Shown here piece by piece: positions 19,524 through 29,181 of a stretch of 64,000 bases of DNA. Source of the stretch: Trypanosoma brucei gambiense DAL972 (lineage: Eukaryota; Euglenozoa; Kinetoplastea; Trypanosomatida; Trypanosomatidae); contig NC_026742.1 of NCBI RefSeq assembly GCF_000210295.1, forward strand, positions 1,488,001 through 1,552,000, written 5' to 3'. Positions within the stretch are counted from its first letter, which is position 1; the number at the start of each line of letters is the position of its first letter. The notes under the pieces are model-generated. The model was not told the DNA's origin. It worked only from the letters and a program-made list of their open reading frames with translations, and did no database searches. The position numbers were made by a program, and so were the translations under genes.

Positions 19524-20168
19524 GTTGCAGCGCTAAGGGTGTGTGATATGCCTTTTTTTTTTTCTTATGTAGGGTTGTCAACTTTTTTCGTTTCTGCGTA
19601 GAGTGTGTTGCTGGTGCCAGGTTGGACCCCATTTTTGGTAGACTTTGTTTTCGGTTCGTGAACTGTATTTGTTTGCTGTGAATTACTTGCGGACGACCGA
19701 TAATGTGGTTGCTGTGCTGCAACGCTTAATTTTTCCACATGCGTGTTTGGTGTTAGTAATATGTTTATGAGTAACAATTTTGTTAATTAGTGTTGATGTT
19801 GTTGTTGTTGTTTTTATTTCCTTTTCGTTTTGATTAATTTATACATGAGCACGCACACCCACGAGCGCATGCACGCATACACATACATCTGTATATGCTC
19901 GTGTGTATATATCTGAGTAGTACCTTGTAAATTCCCCTTTACAGTTGTGAGCAATGTTGTATCACCTTAGCGTCAACTTGCTACGAGAATGGTACATAGG
20001 TCAGCGCCTTTTCTGTTCTGTTTTTTTTTTTTAATTTTTACAATCACAATTGTCGTTATATGATAACTCCCACCTATAGTCGAGTGCTGAGGGGGTAGGG
20101 CTGGTGGATATACGTAGGTGAGGTGTTGATTGCCGTTAATTGTTCCGTACGGGGAGTTCACCTTCACA
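19524..20168 (+). other. Spacer between MATE array and divergent MATE gene
   Basis: The first 28 bases belong to the array unit; the rest is unrelated. It holds a T-run at about 19552-19563, a TTG/GTT-rich stretch near 19790-19812, T-rich tracts near 20010-20038 and an AG at 20078-20079 that could be the splice acceptor of the next gene. No gene seen. Confidence 0.45.
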
Positions 20169-21617
20169 ATGGTGACCATGGAAGGAACCCTCGCAGCAGT
20201 CAGTGGTATATCAAATGTGGGGAGGCACCCTCCAATAACGGTGCTATTGATGGAATTATTTAAGATTGCAATGCCAATGTCGATTTCGCAGATTGCGCAG
20301 TTTAGTTTCATGGTGGTGATGTTGATTTGTGCGGGGCATATTGGCGTTCATGAACTAGGGGCGGTGTCAATTGCACTCGGTATTCTAAACGCCACCGGGT
20401 TTGCTTTTGGTAGTGGGTTGTGTGGGGCGCTGGAAACACTTCTGTCACAATCATACGGCCAAAATCCGCGGAGTACCATGTATGGGGTATATGCACAGCG
20501 AATGTTCTTTATTTTGATGGTTTTCGTTGTGCCCCTGTCCGTTTTCCTTCTCTTTGTTGAGGGTATGTTGAACGCACTGGGGGAGCCACCTGATGTTGCT
20601 GTGCGAGCGGGACACTTCTGTCATATTGCAATTTTTGGTCTCCCATTCTTTATGGTGTTGGAGCTCCTGCGCCGTTATTATGCTAGTCAGCACCAGTCCA
20701 ACCCCGTGTTCGTAACCCTATTGGCTGCAGCACTTGTAAATCCCATAGTGGAAGGTGTTTTGGTATATATATTTGGTTATACTGGTATTGCTTTAGGGTG
20801 GGTATTCGTAATGCTTGGGATGGACATTGCCCTCGTTTGTTTCCTTAAATGGTCTGGATTGCATACTAGGACGTGGGGCGGATGGAGCAGTGCAGCCTTC
20901 AGGAATTGGTATCCAATGCTTAAACTCGCTATTCCTTCACTTGGCATGGCGTTCAGTGAGTGGACAGCAATGGAGGTAAATTCACTATGTGCAGGACTTC
21001 TAAGTACAGAGGAGCTTGGGGCTTACGCCGTGACTAGTCAGATAGCAAACTTGTGCTGGAGTGTTGTTTCTGGTCTATTTATCGCTGCAACGGTATTAGT
21101 AGGGAACAGCCTGGGCGCGGGAAACCCTGATCTTGGTAAGCAGTATGCACTTTTATCGTCCGTGCTGGTTCTCGTGGTGTCATTGTTGAACGCAGCGGTG
21201 GTTTACAAGTTCAGGGACAGGATACCACGCATTTTTACCCATGAAGATGGGATTTCAAAGCACTTTTCGGATATGGTTCCCTATTTTTTAACTTTTCATG
21301 TGTTAGACGCCGTTCAGTCGAATTTTTTAGCGATTTTGCGTGGTTGTGGACTCCAGTTGGTTGGCGTCGCTATTGTTTTTGTTTGCTTGACCATTATTGG
21401 CACCCCGTTAGGTATTTATCTCGCATTTACGCGTCATTACGGCGTCGTGGGACTTTGGGTAGGCCCGGTTGCGAGTTGCGCAGCGTTTGGCATTCCGGCG
21501 TATTTGTACGTGCTCTTCTGCCGAATCGATTGGGCGTCTCTGCGCCCCCACTTGGAGGAGTGCGAGATGAAGAAATTCGTCGAAGTCACGTTGGTGGATG
21601 AGGACGAACTCACATAG
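20169..21617 (+). CDS. Divergent MATE family transporter (fourth paralogue)
   Basis: A 482-residue MATE protein from the first ATG (20169); an ATG nine bases downstream is an alternative. It keeps the family pattern of copies 1-3 (GSGLCGALETLLSQSYGQ; GLWVGPVASC) and about twelve hydrophobic helices, but is clearly divergent throughout. It lacks the RGGEG loop insertion after SQSYG, and its C-terminus (EECEMKKFVEVTLVDEDELT) is different and acidic. It probably arose from an older duplication than the array. It shares the AQFS residues found in the variant first helix of copy 3, but the rest of that helix does not match, so it is not a direct donor. The substrate is unknown. Confidence 0.92.
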   Translation: MVTMEGTLAAVSGISNVGRHPPITVLLMELFKIAMPMSISQIAQFSFMVVMLICAGHIGVHELGAVSIALGILNATGFAFGSGLCGALETLLSQSYGQNPRSTMYGVYAQRMFFILMVFVVPLSVFLLFVEGMLNALGEPPDVAVRAGHFCHIAIFGLPFFMVLELLRRYYASQHQSNPVFVTLLAAALVNPIVEGVLVYIFGYTGIALGWVFVMLGMDIALVCFLKWSGLHTRTWGGWSSAAFRNWYPMLKLAIPSLGMAFSEWTAMEVNSLCAGLLSTEELGAYAVTSQIANLCWSVVSGLFIAATVLVGNSLGAGNPDLGKQYALLSSVLVLVVSLLNAAVVYKFRDRIPRIFTHEDGISKHFSDMVPYFLTFHVLDAVQSNFLAILRGCGLQLVGVAIVFVCLTIIGTPLGIYLAFTRHYGVVGLWVGPVASCAAFGIPAYLYVLFCRIDWASLRPHLEECEMKKFVEVTLVDEDELT

Positions 21618-22561
21618 GCTTCCGTCATCCCCATAAATTTCATCCCTTTCCTCGTTATATTGTTGTTTTTGCCTCCTTTTCCACGTTTTTGTCTTTGTTC
21701 CTTTTGTTTTTGGGCGCGCGCTTCTGTTGTGTTCTTTTGTCTTTTTTTTCCCCCCTTGTTTTGCATTCTAGGTGCTCCCTCCAGTGTCTTATCGCCCCCA
21801 ATTTTTTCTTTGAACCGCTACGACTTGTTTGTATTTTTTTTTGTGTGTGTAGGAGACGAGAAGTGTGTTTAGAGCACGCACATGCACACATTCCACTTAT
21901 ACATATTGTTTGTGTATACATTGGTATGTGTGTATATAGAAGTGTTTTATTCCACTTGTATGCGGTGATTTAACATATATATATATATTTTGTTTTAAAA
22001 GAAAGAAAAGCAAAGGATACCTACACACTACCTTCATAGGGAGGTTAGTTGTTTCCGTGCGGTTACATGGGTGGGTGGGGGGGGGAGTGAAAAGGGAAGG
22101 CGTACACCGGGTGCCGAGCGTGGTACCTAAAGAAATATGGAAGAATAAAACAGAGAAAGAAAGGTGGTAACAGAAAGAAGAGTGACCTGAAGCGCCGCCA
22201 TAAAATGCTACCTTCAATTTTTTTGTGTTTACAGAATTTTGGAAGGTCTTACCGACTATCTGTGTACTGGATAAGGGCGCGGTGGTCATTTGCTTTGTTC
22301 ACTCTTCAACGGTGACGATCTGTGTTGTTCGTAAAGCTACGTTGCTTCCCTCTTTTGTTGTCGCTCAAACCGTTCGTGATGGTTTACTCTTCTTTAATTG
22401 TTTTGCAAACTTACCAAACACTTTATTCTTTGTTTTGTTTCGTTCCCTTCTCGTTTTCTTCGTTTCCACTATTTTTTTTTTGTTTGTAGTCGACCTTTTT
22501 GTTTTTTCGGGAATATTGACCAGGTGTTTTGTTTTTATCTTTTATTGGTTCGGTTTTGCGC
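21618..22561 (+). other. Spacer before CRAL-TRIO gene, with splice acceptor
   Basis: No gene supported. Contents: T-rich stretches at 21655-21850, a short TA run near 21975-21988, a G-run near 22076-22086 and a purine-rich stretch near 22130-22190. A T-rich tract at 22459-22486 ends in TAG at 22487-22489, a good trans-splice acceptor giving a 73-base 5' UTR. Confidence 0.5.
22459..22489 (+). promoter_or_regulatory. Putative trans-splice acceptor for CRAL-TRIO gene
   Basis: A nearly pure pyrimidine tract with a ten-T run is followed by TAG at 22487-22489. The first ATG downstream is 22562, which fixes the start and excludes the in-frame TTG at 22529. Confidence 0.6.
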
Positions 22562-23530
22562 ATGGGTAGCAAGGGCGACGGCACGACACTGGACCCGCTT
22601 CCAGCCGATTTTTTTTTGTTTCCTCGCCAGAATGAAGGATTTCAAATCCCATATTTCCTCACTTCAGAGGAGGAGGCGGCTAAAGTGCGGCCGCCGCCAG
22701 TTGTAAAGACGCTGCAGCAACGCTTGGATGAGCTTTCAGAAAAGCAAAGGATCGTACTTGCTGAATTTAAGGTGACTGTGCAGGGCACTGAATGGTATGA
22801 CGAAGGGATGCATGACGACTGGGCGCTCATTCGTTACCTTGTTGCCTGCGACTTCAAGGCTAAAAAGTCTTTCGAGATGCTGCGCAACACAACTAAGTGG
22901 TGGAAAGAGAAGGATGTAGCTAATTGGGTGTGTGAGAAATGCTTGAATAATCCCAATAGGCATATGATGCAGTTTGTAGGGTGGGATTTAGAACATCGGC
23001 CCGTTTGCTTTATGTCGATGCGCTGGGGTCCTGATCGCTCGGATCCCATTCCTCACTGCGTATCCGCTTTCAACCACCTTTTGCAGTTGATGCCAGTGGG
23101 TGTGGAGAAGTGGGTGTTTGTTACAGACTTTGAAACATACTCTCACATGAAGGACAGCAACCTTCGTGTAGGCACAACTGTGATAAAGACCATACAAAAT
23201 CACTTTCCAGAACGATTGGGGATGATAATTCTTGTTAATGCGCCTTCTGCATTCAGTTTCCTCTGGAAGTTGTCTTCGTTTGCTGTAGATGAGAAAACGA
23301 AGCAAAAAGTAGTCTTTTGGTATACCAAGTCGACGCCAAATGTCCGTAACGAGTTTCCCAAAGTGTTTCCTCCGGTACTTTCGTCATACCTGTGTGACGC
23401 CTATGATCGCTCTAAAGCGTGTAAACTTCCTGCGTCACCCGTGTGGTACCCCAAAGCAGATATTGGGGTTGATGGTGAAACCCAATGCGCGCATCGCCTC
23501 AGCGCGAGCAGTGAACAGAAGAGTCGGTAA
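22562..23530 (+). CDS. CRAL-TRIO (Sec14-like) domain protein
   Basis: A 322-residue cytosolic-type protein. A short N-terminal helical region with DDWALIRYLVACDFKAKKSFEML corresponds to the CRAL-TRIO N-terminal domain, in which LxRFLxARxFxxxKA is typical. The lipid-binding domain follows at about 125-275: VGWDLEHRPVCFMSM, the FVTDFETYS strand (usual form hhhDhxGhs), FPERLGMIILVNAPSAFSFLWKL (closely matching YPERLxxhhhhNAPxxFxxhW) and then KVVFW. Such proteins bind and exchange phosphoinositides or other lipids between membranes. The ligand is not predictable here. There is no GOLD or other extra domain. Confidence 0.93.
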   Translation: MGSKGDGTTLDPLPADFFLFPRQNEGFQIPYFLTSEEEAAKVRPPPVVKTLQQRLDELSEKQRIVLAEFKVTVQGTEWYDEGMHDDWALIRYLVACDFKAKKSFEMLRNTTKWWKEKDVANWVCEKCLNNPNRHMMQFVGWDLEHRPVCFMSMRWGPDRSDPIPHCVSAFNHLLQLMPVGVEKWVFVTDFETYSHMKDSNLRVGTTVIKTIQNHFPERLGMIILVNAPSAFSFLWKLSSFAVDEKTKQKVVFWYTKSTPNVRNEFPKVFPPVLSSYLCDAYDRSKACKLPASPVWYPKADIGVDGETQCAHRLSASSEQKSR

Positions 23531-24515
23531 TACCACCACGGACCTTTTTCAATGTTTTAAGCATTTTATTAAAGTTGCTTGTTTTTATCGTGAACTAGCA
23601 CACACATATATATGTACATATTGTATTCCTTTGGCTTCGATATTGTTGTCACAATCATCATCATCATCACTATAATTATAATTATCGTTATTATCACTGT
23701 TATTTCTACCCTCTCCTCACGCTACCATTTCATGGTTTTAGATCTTCTCTACCACTATTTTGAATCGTGCGGCCGTCTTTTACCCGTGCGCATAAATAAA
23801 TGGACGACCATAAATATATAGATTTGTGTTGTGCCATCTTTGTTTGTTTTTGTGTGTGCCTCCGTACAATTGAACCGTAGCCACCTGCGCTATTATTTGT
23901 TTAGCCTTGCCGCAAACAGGATCGGCTGTAAGTTCGTTTTGTCTACTCTATGTTCGCATACGCGCTTTTCTTTGTTTTATCGTTTTCATTAATTATTATT
24001 ATTATTATTTTTTTTTCGGTGCGTTTTATTTTATTTAGTCTTTCGGATATTACTTTTAATCGGTCGAGGGATTGGCGGGAAAATATGTATGCTATACATA
24101 TATATTTTCGTTCGCGGTGGGTGATAAGTGTGCCAGTTGGATAAAGCATGTACGTGCGTATTAGAAACCCGCTATGATGCGGTGGCACCACCTTATATTT
24201 TGGTAAGCAATGCAAATACGAATAATAACAATAACAAACTGCGATCTGTTGGTTAATACATACATCTACCTGTATGCATATATCGCATTTTCCCCCTGCT
24301 GCTGTCATTTTTATTTTTTGTGATTCTGGAGCGTTGTTGAAAGGTGAGGCAAAAGAAGGAAGAAGGGGTCACACCTTTCCGGGTGGTTTCTTTCAAAAAA
24401 ATAATAATAATAAAAGAACGCGATATTACCACTGCAGTGGTTGGTGGGTTTCGTTGGGTGCTGGGGAGAAGGAGAGGAAATACGCGGCAGGCGATACAAG
24501 TGAAGAGGCACCTTC
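23531..24515 (+). other. Spacer with ATC/TTA repeats
   Basis: No gene supported. Contents: a short (ATC)n run near 23655-23670, AT-rich repeats near 23670-23700 and 23992-24010, and an ATA-rich stretch near 24399-24412. A T/C-rich stretch at about 24288-24320 with the first AG near 24329 may be the acceptor for the next gene. Confidence 0.4.
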
Positions 24516-26477
24516 ATGCTTACTTCATCCTTCATCAGCGATGAAGATAACTTTTCTCAGCGACTTGAGCATATAAATAGGGAAATGAAAGCTATCATGG
24601 ACCGTACAGGAGTGGAACGAAGCCAACTTCTAAACATGGAGGCGCGAAGCTCTGTGATGAGGAATTTGCACGACGGGTTTCGCATTGGAGGTGTTTCCCA
24701 CACCTCCTTTACGACTCCGCTTAACACAACACCACCTGTCTCTCTGCCTCCAGGTCCCACCTCAAGTCATGATATTTCTGAGGATATAACGATGAAACGA
24801 ATGATTGATGAGCGCGTCGGGGAACTCCGGGGGTCATTTGCTCAAATGCTGTCTGATACAATTAGCAGCTTGAACCTAAATATTCAGCAGCGTTTTGATG
24901 ATGCTCAGAGGTCACGACTGGACTTTACGGAGTCCCTGCGAGAGACAGCTGACACCGCGAGGCGTAGCGTGAGTGAGCTGCAAACTGCGTTTAGTCGGAT
25001 GAAACGTACAGTAGATCGCCCTGTAGAAGAATTGGCAAGGGAACTGCAAGAGCATGTGTCACGGAGCAATCAGGAAAATACGCGCGTCCGTGACGCCATA
25101 GCCTCCCTGGAAAATGAGGCACGGGTGGAACGACAACGTGGGGATCGGCGCATAGATGAACTCGTTCGCCGCCACCATGACTTAGTGCGTAATTCACTAC
25201 TGGAGCTTGACGCGCACGTTGACGGGTTGCGCGATGAGCTCCAGGCGATGGTTCGACTCCAAAGCAAACAGGTGATGGAGGAGTTGAGCTCAACACAGCA
25301 ACAAGTTGCTCGTCTGCATGGTGCGTTAGAGGCAATGAATGATACCACTGTGCGTTGGGTGGCTGAGTTACGTGACTTAATGGAGGAAAATGCAAAGCGG
25401 CGTAGTGAGATGCAGTCACTGAAAGGTGACGTAGATAACTTAGGTGCTCTTGTTAAGCAATTGAGTAACCAACTTACCACTATCGCTAAAGGTAGTACCC
25501 CCATTAGCGGTGAAGGCGGTCATAACACCCCGCTGAGAAAATCAAGTTCTGGTGTGGAAGGTGACGGGGCTTCGCCTGAAACTATCAAAGCTTTGAAGTA
25601 CACTGTCAATTGTCTTGCGAGTGATATGACACGTATGGGCCGTCAGATGGCGTATATGAATGGTGCACTACAAAAATTGTTTGCTTCCCACAACGCCGGC
25701 TCATACGGCGGTGCCAACGGAAATGGGAGGTTTCCCCCACCAGTTTCCGGTGCATCACATGGCAGGGTTGGGGATCATGGGTATGGTGGCAGACCCACCT
25801 CCATGAATTCAAGTAATTCCCCTCAGTTTCCCTTCCCTTACGGTGGAACCTCCGCTGGCACACGTGAATTTCAGCACCCGCATATGATGGGAAGCCGTAG
25901 TCTGTACAGTGGTGGACTTCCGGGGTTCGGGGCGGGGACAAATAGTCCACCGGCAGTTCACGCAAGTACCACTGACGCATCGCCCATGTCAGCGTATTCT
26001 CCCAGAAATTGCTCCCCCTCCTACAGTATGGGGGAGGCACAGCAGTCACCGCAACAACAAGAGCCTTCCCCGACACCTGAGCAGTGTCGTGTTAACAACA
26101 GTGAGAGCGCAAGCCCAAAGCACAGTGTTACCCAAAATAAACAAACATCTCCAGATGAGGATGAGCGGGCGCCGTCCTCATCCTCTGCATTTCGCTGTGG
26201 GGAAGTTGACTCACCCTTAAATGTGGCGTCAACACACTCGCAGAACCATTCAAGCTCGCATCATCGGGGGTCACCCATTCAAGCCAATACGACATCGCCA
26301 GGTGTTCTCAGTGAGAAGTCACCTGCAGGACAATCTACGCCACCTGATTCGTATGTGAGTTCACGGAATAGTGTGGTGTTGGATAGGAGGGAAAGCAGGC
26401 AGTATAATCCTGCACCAACCAGTGATCTTGAGAGTGAGCTGGACAATAAGAAAATCGCTCGCTTAGCGCTAGACTAG
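24516..26477 (+). CDS. Coiled-coil protein with disordered Ser/Pro-rich tail
   Basis: I do not recognise this 653-residue protein. Residues 1-90 contain a short helix (FSQRLEHINREMKAIMDRTG) and a Thr/Pro-rich linker. From about 90 to 325 the sequence is almost continuous heptad-like helix rich in Arg, Glu, Leu and Gln, predicting a long coiled coil. A second short helical segment lies near 352-388 (IKALKYTVNCLASDMTRMG). The last 250 residues are Gly/Ser/Pro/His/Gln-rich and look disordered, with many SP and TP sites suited to proline-directed kinases. The overall plan resembles cytoskeletal or basal-body/flagellar proteins, possibly of SF-assemblin-like type, but that is a guess. There is no membrane segment or enzyme motif. 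Confidence 0.8.
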   Translation: MLTSSFISDEDNFSQRLEHINREMKAIMDRTGVERSQLLNMEARSSVMRNLHDGFRIGGVSHTSFTTPLNTTPPVSLPPGPTSSHDISEDITMKRMIDERVGELRGSFAQMLSDTISSLNLNIQQRFDDAQRSRLDFTESLRETADTARRSVSELQTAFSRMKRTVDRPVEELARELQEHVSRSNQENTRVRDAIASLENEARVERQRGDRRIDELVRRHHDLVRNSLLELDAHVDGLRDELQAMVRLQSKQVMEELSSTQQQVARLHGALEAMNDTTVRWVAELRDLMEENAKRRSEMQSLKGDVDNLGALVKQLSNQLTTIAKGSTPISGEGGHNTPLRKSSSGVEGDGASPETIKALKYTVNCLASDMTRMGRQMAYMNGALQKLFASHNAGSYGGANGNGRFPPPVSGASHGRVGDHGYGGRPTSMNSSNSPQFPFPYGGTSAGTREFQHPHMMGSRSLYSGGLPGFGAGTNSPPAVHASTTDASPMSAYSPRNCSPSYSMGEAQQSPQQQEPSPTPEQCRVNNSESASPKHSVTQNKQTSPDEDERAPSSSSAFRCGEVDSPLNVASTHSQNHSSSHHRGSPIQANTTSPGVLSEKSPAGQSTPPDSYVSSRNSVVLDRRESRQYNPAPTSDLESELDNKKIARLALD

Positions 26478-27506
26478 CAAATAAATGTAACGATGAGTAT
26501 GTGCATGTGAAGCAATTGCATCGAAGTGACAGGTGCTGACAATGACGAGGGGAACTTCGTACAACGCGTGCCCTATAGAAACGGTACGTACAAATAAAGA
26601 AGAACAAATCGTGTGAATTAGAAAAGTCAACAAACCATACGTTTTTAAAAAGTTTTTGCCTTGCAACAAGGAATATATTTGATGACTTACCTACCCCTTT
26701 CAATTCCCATTTTTCTCACTATTTCACTTTCCAGTCACCTGCTGTATTTTCTCCAGCACTTCACTCGAAGCAACGGATGGAGTAGTGGATAAGAAACAAG
26801 TTCTGTTTGTGCGTCTTGCGCTTGTGGGAACGTGCGGTATGGCAACAGCGAACACTGCTAGCTCTTTTCTTTCTGTTTCTTTACTTCGTTCTCCGTTGGT
26901 TCGACCTTTCGTTTTAGTTTTAGACGTGTTGCTTATCGTTGTGCGTATGCGGTGTCCCCTTCCTCGCTTTTTATTTTTTTTGTTAACGTAGATTTCATAG
27001 CGGGAAAATCCTATTGTAGTTCTTTGTTGTTTGGTGGTGAGTTGTACGTTTTGCATGTTCCATCATTAAACCTTTTGCGCCCCTTAGCTTCCCCTCTGTG
27101 TATAGATTTGTGTGTCGTGTTTCTTCCAACACCTAATAGGTCACTCACATACTCATATATATGCGTGCGTGTGCATGCACCTATATATAATACAAATACG
27201 AACTCACATTTATTTGTTGAGGGTCCATTTTTCACTCATCACTTCAACGCCGGTTGCCGTAGTTTCAATTTTGCCACTTATGTTTGGTGTTTCACCCCCT
27301 TAAGTCCACATAACTTCTTTTGCCCTCTTCGTATATTATTAGATAAATAAATAAATAAATATATATATATATATGTGTGTGTGCGTGTGTTTGTTCATCC
27401 TTACCCTTCATGCTATGGCCTCATTCTCGCTCTGTTATCGTTTACTTACCCATTTATTTGCATTTTATCGATACTCGGTATTGAAGTGACGTGCATCTTA
27501 GGTTAA
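26478..27506 (+). other. Spacer with AAAT and TA repeats before PNO1
   Basis: No gene supported. An (AAAT)n/(TA)n/(GT)n compound repeat lies at about 27341-27391. T-rich hydrophobic frames at 26785-27350 have no motif. An AG at 27485-27486 after a pyrimidine-biased stretch may be the acceptor. Confidence 0.4.
27341..27391. repeat. Compound AAAT/TA/GT microsatellite
   Basis: Consecutive simple-repeat runs: several AAAT units, then alternating TA, then GT. Confidence 0.85.
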
Positions 27507-28160
27507 ATGCTCTCAGCAGCTGCTGCCGTGGCGGGTAAGAGAAAATCTAACAACACCATGACAGGCAGCAACGGTAATGACGAACCCTTTAAGCGTGAAA
27601 TGCGCACTGTGAAGGTGCCACACCACCGTTTCCCTGCACTTAAGAAAGTTTGGATGGATGTGTACACGCCCATTGTAGAGCAGTGCAAGCTGGAGATTCG
27701 CATGAACTTACGGGGACGCAGTGTAGAGCTCCGTACGTGCCCAGCTACAGTGGAAGCAGCAGGAAATGAAGGAAGTAAGGCACTTCTGCAAAAGGCCGAA
27801 GACTTTGTAAAGGCGGTGGTTGCTGGGTTTGATGTTAAGGATGCTGTTGCGCTTTTACGTATGGATGACGTGTACATCGAGGGATTTGAGGTGAAGGATG
27901 TACGGGCTAATTTGCAAGGTGATAATCTCTCTCGTTGCATCGGCCGCATGAGTGGATCACATGGAAAGACGAAGCACACCATTGAGAACGTGACCCGCAC
28001 ACGTATTGTCATTGCAGATACGCACATTTGTATTATGGGAACAACACAAAATATTCGCGTAGCGAGGGACGCCCTCTGCGACCTCATTCGTGGCAGTCCT
28101 GCAACGAAGGTTTACACGCGTGTACGCGCCGTGATGAATCGTGTTAACGATACCTTTTAA
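27507..28160 (+). CDS. PNO1: Pno1/Dim2 KH-domain pre-40S assembly factor
   Basis: Essential, conserved factor that binds pre-18S rRNA near its 3' end and helps dimethylation and final cleavage of the small-subunit rRNA in nucleolus and cytoplasm. The match is near full length: KVPHHRFPALKKVWMDVYTP near the start, the block VELRTCPAT, then VKAVVAGFDVKDAVALLRMD, DNLSRCIGRMSGSHGKTK (the KH GxxG loop region) and IENVTRTRIVIADTHICIMG. The C-terminus RAVMNRVNDTF matches the family ending. At 217 residues it lacks the longer N-terminal tail of yeast and human Pno1. A short basic start (AGKRKSNN) could be a nuclear signal. Confidence 0.97.
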   Translation: MLSAAAAVAGKRKSNNTMTGSNGNDEPFKREMRTVKVPHHRFPALKKVWMDVYTPIVEQCKLEIRMNLRGRSVELRTCPATVEAAGNEGSKALLQKAEDFVKAVVAGFDVKDAVALLRMDDVYIEGFEVKDVRANLQGDNLSRCIGRMSGSHGKTKHTIENVTRTRIVIADTHICIMGTTQNIRVARDALCDLIRGSPATKVYTRVRAVMNRVNDTF

Positions 28161-29181
28161 TATGCTTTATAGCTTATACATCCGTCCACGTCTGTGTATA
28201 TGTGTGTGTGTGTGTGTGTTGGAGATGGAGGAACATGTGCAGGTGGAAATTACACAACGCGTGAAACCTCACATGATTTTACCATTGGAGGTAATGTCGG
28301 TGTTGCTGATTGTGATGCATTTGTCTGTTTGTTCGTTCGTTTGTCAGTGTTGATTCTCCCGCTCACACTTGAGTTGTGTTTGATTCGATGTTTTTTTCTG
28401 TTCATTCGATACGTTCTGTTGTACCTTGTGATGGGACCTTCCAACTCCCAAAAGACGAGGCAAAAGCAACAACAGCAAGGAAAAAAAAAATGGAATGTAA
28501 AGAAGGAAGAAATTAAACTGAATGAATCACATGACGAGGGAATGCATGTGAAGGGGGAGGGAAAGATGAAGCTATACCTTTACAAAAGGTATCATCTGTA
28601 GATTACTGGTCGCACCAGTGATGTAGTGCGTAAACGAAGAAAAATGGTGTTATATTATAATCGAATAAACGTAAAATAGTGGGAGTAGGAGAAGGGGAAG
28701 GGGAGTATATGAACCACTCTGCCTTTCTCACCCTCCTTTGAGTTGTTGTTGTTGTCCCCTTGAGTGAAATAATTAAGAAAAAATATATATAACCAATTAG
28801 TAATTATTTCGAATCCAAGCGAGTTGTGGTATTAAGCAACTCAAGAATGCACCCCACCTTTAATTTTTTAAAATTAAGTTTATCCCTTTTCAAATGTCAC
28901 TTTAATGAGTTGTTGCTTTTGGATTTCACCCCTTCCGTTTATTCTTTTTTTTCTTTTTCTCATTTGTCAAAAACTTGTTGAATGCTCTTCATGCTGGTGG
29001 TTTCTCCCCTAAAAAAGAGCAATAATACGAATAGGCCAAAGTAAGAAGCAAGCATTCGTCAATAGGCAATTTAAGGCAGGGTTCCGTGGCCAAATCGAAT
29101 AAAGTACAAGCGCACATCCATACATATACACGAATATATATATATATTTTGTAAAAAGTCAAAGATAGCTTCAGCCCAGTG
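28161..29181 (+). other. Spacer before SMC1
   Basis: No gene supported. It starts with a GT run at about 28199-28220, then has A/G-rich sequence at 28445-28570 and AT-rich sequence near 28770-28880. A T/C-rich tract at 28930-28970 precedes the SMC1 start; the first AG after it is near 29017. A short TA run lies near 29134-29148. Confidence 0.4.

Larger units (their letters stand above)
14210..19551 (+). repeat. Three-unit tandem array, 1815-bp period
   Basis: Corresponding bases are spaced exactly 1815 apart: the three start codons lie at 14382, 16197 and 18012. Each unit contains a pyrimidine tract, splice acceptor, 48-base 5' UTR, a 503-codon MATE gene and a 3' UTR. Units 1 and 2 are complete. 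Unit 3 matches only until about 19551, 28 bases past its stop codon, and then continues into different sequence. Identity is nearly perfect except for a few scattered bases and one divergent block at 18131-18185. Confidence 0.97.

Noticed and set aside
14210..19551. MATE repeats as a mobile element or CRISPR-like array
   Set aside because: No terminal inverted repeats, target duplications, transposase or short spaced repeats; ordinary tandem gene duplication explains it.
20169..21617. Fourth MATE gene as direct donor of the divergent block in copy 3
   Set aside because: Only part of the helix matches (AQFS); the remaining residues and bases differ.
27503..28087. 194-residue antisense frame opposite PNO1
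   Set aside because: Complement of a highly conserved gene with no recognisable domain.
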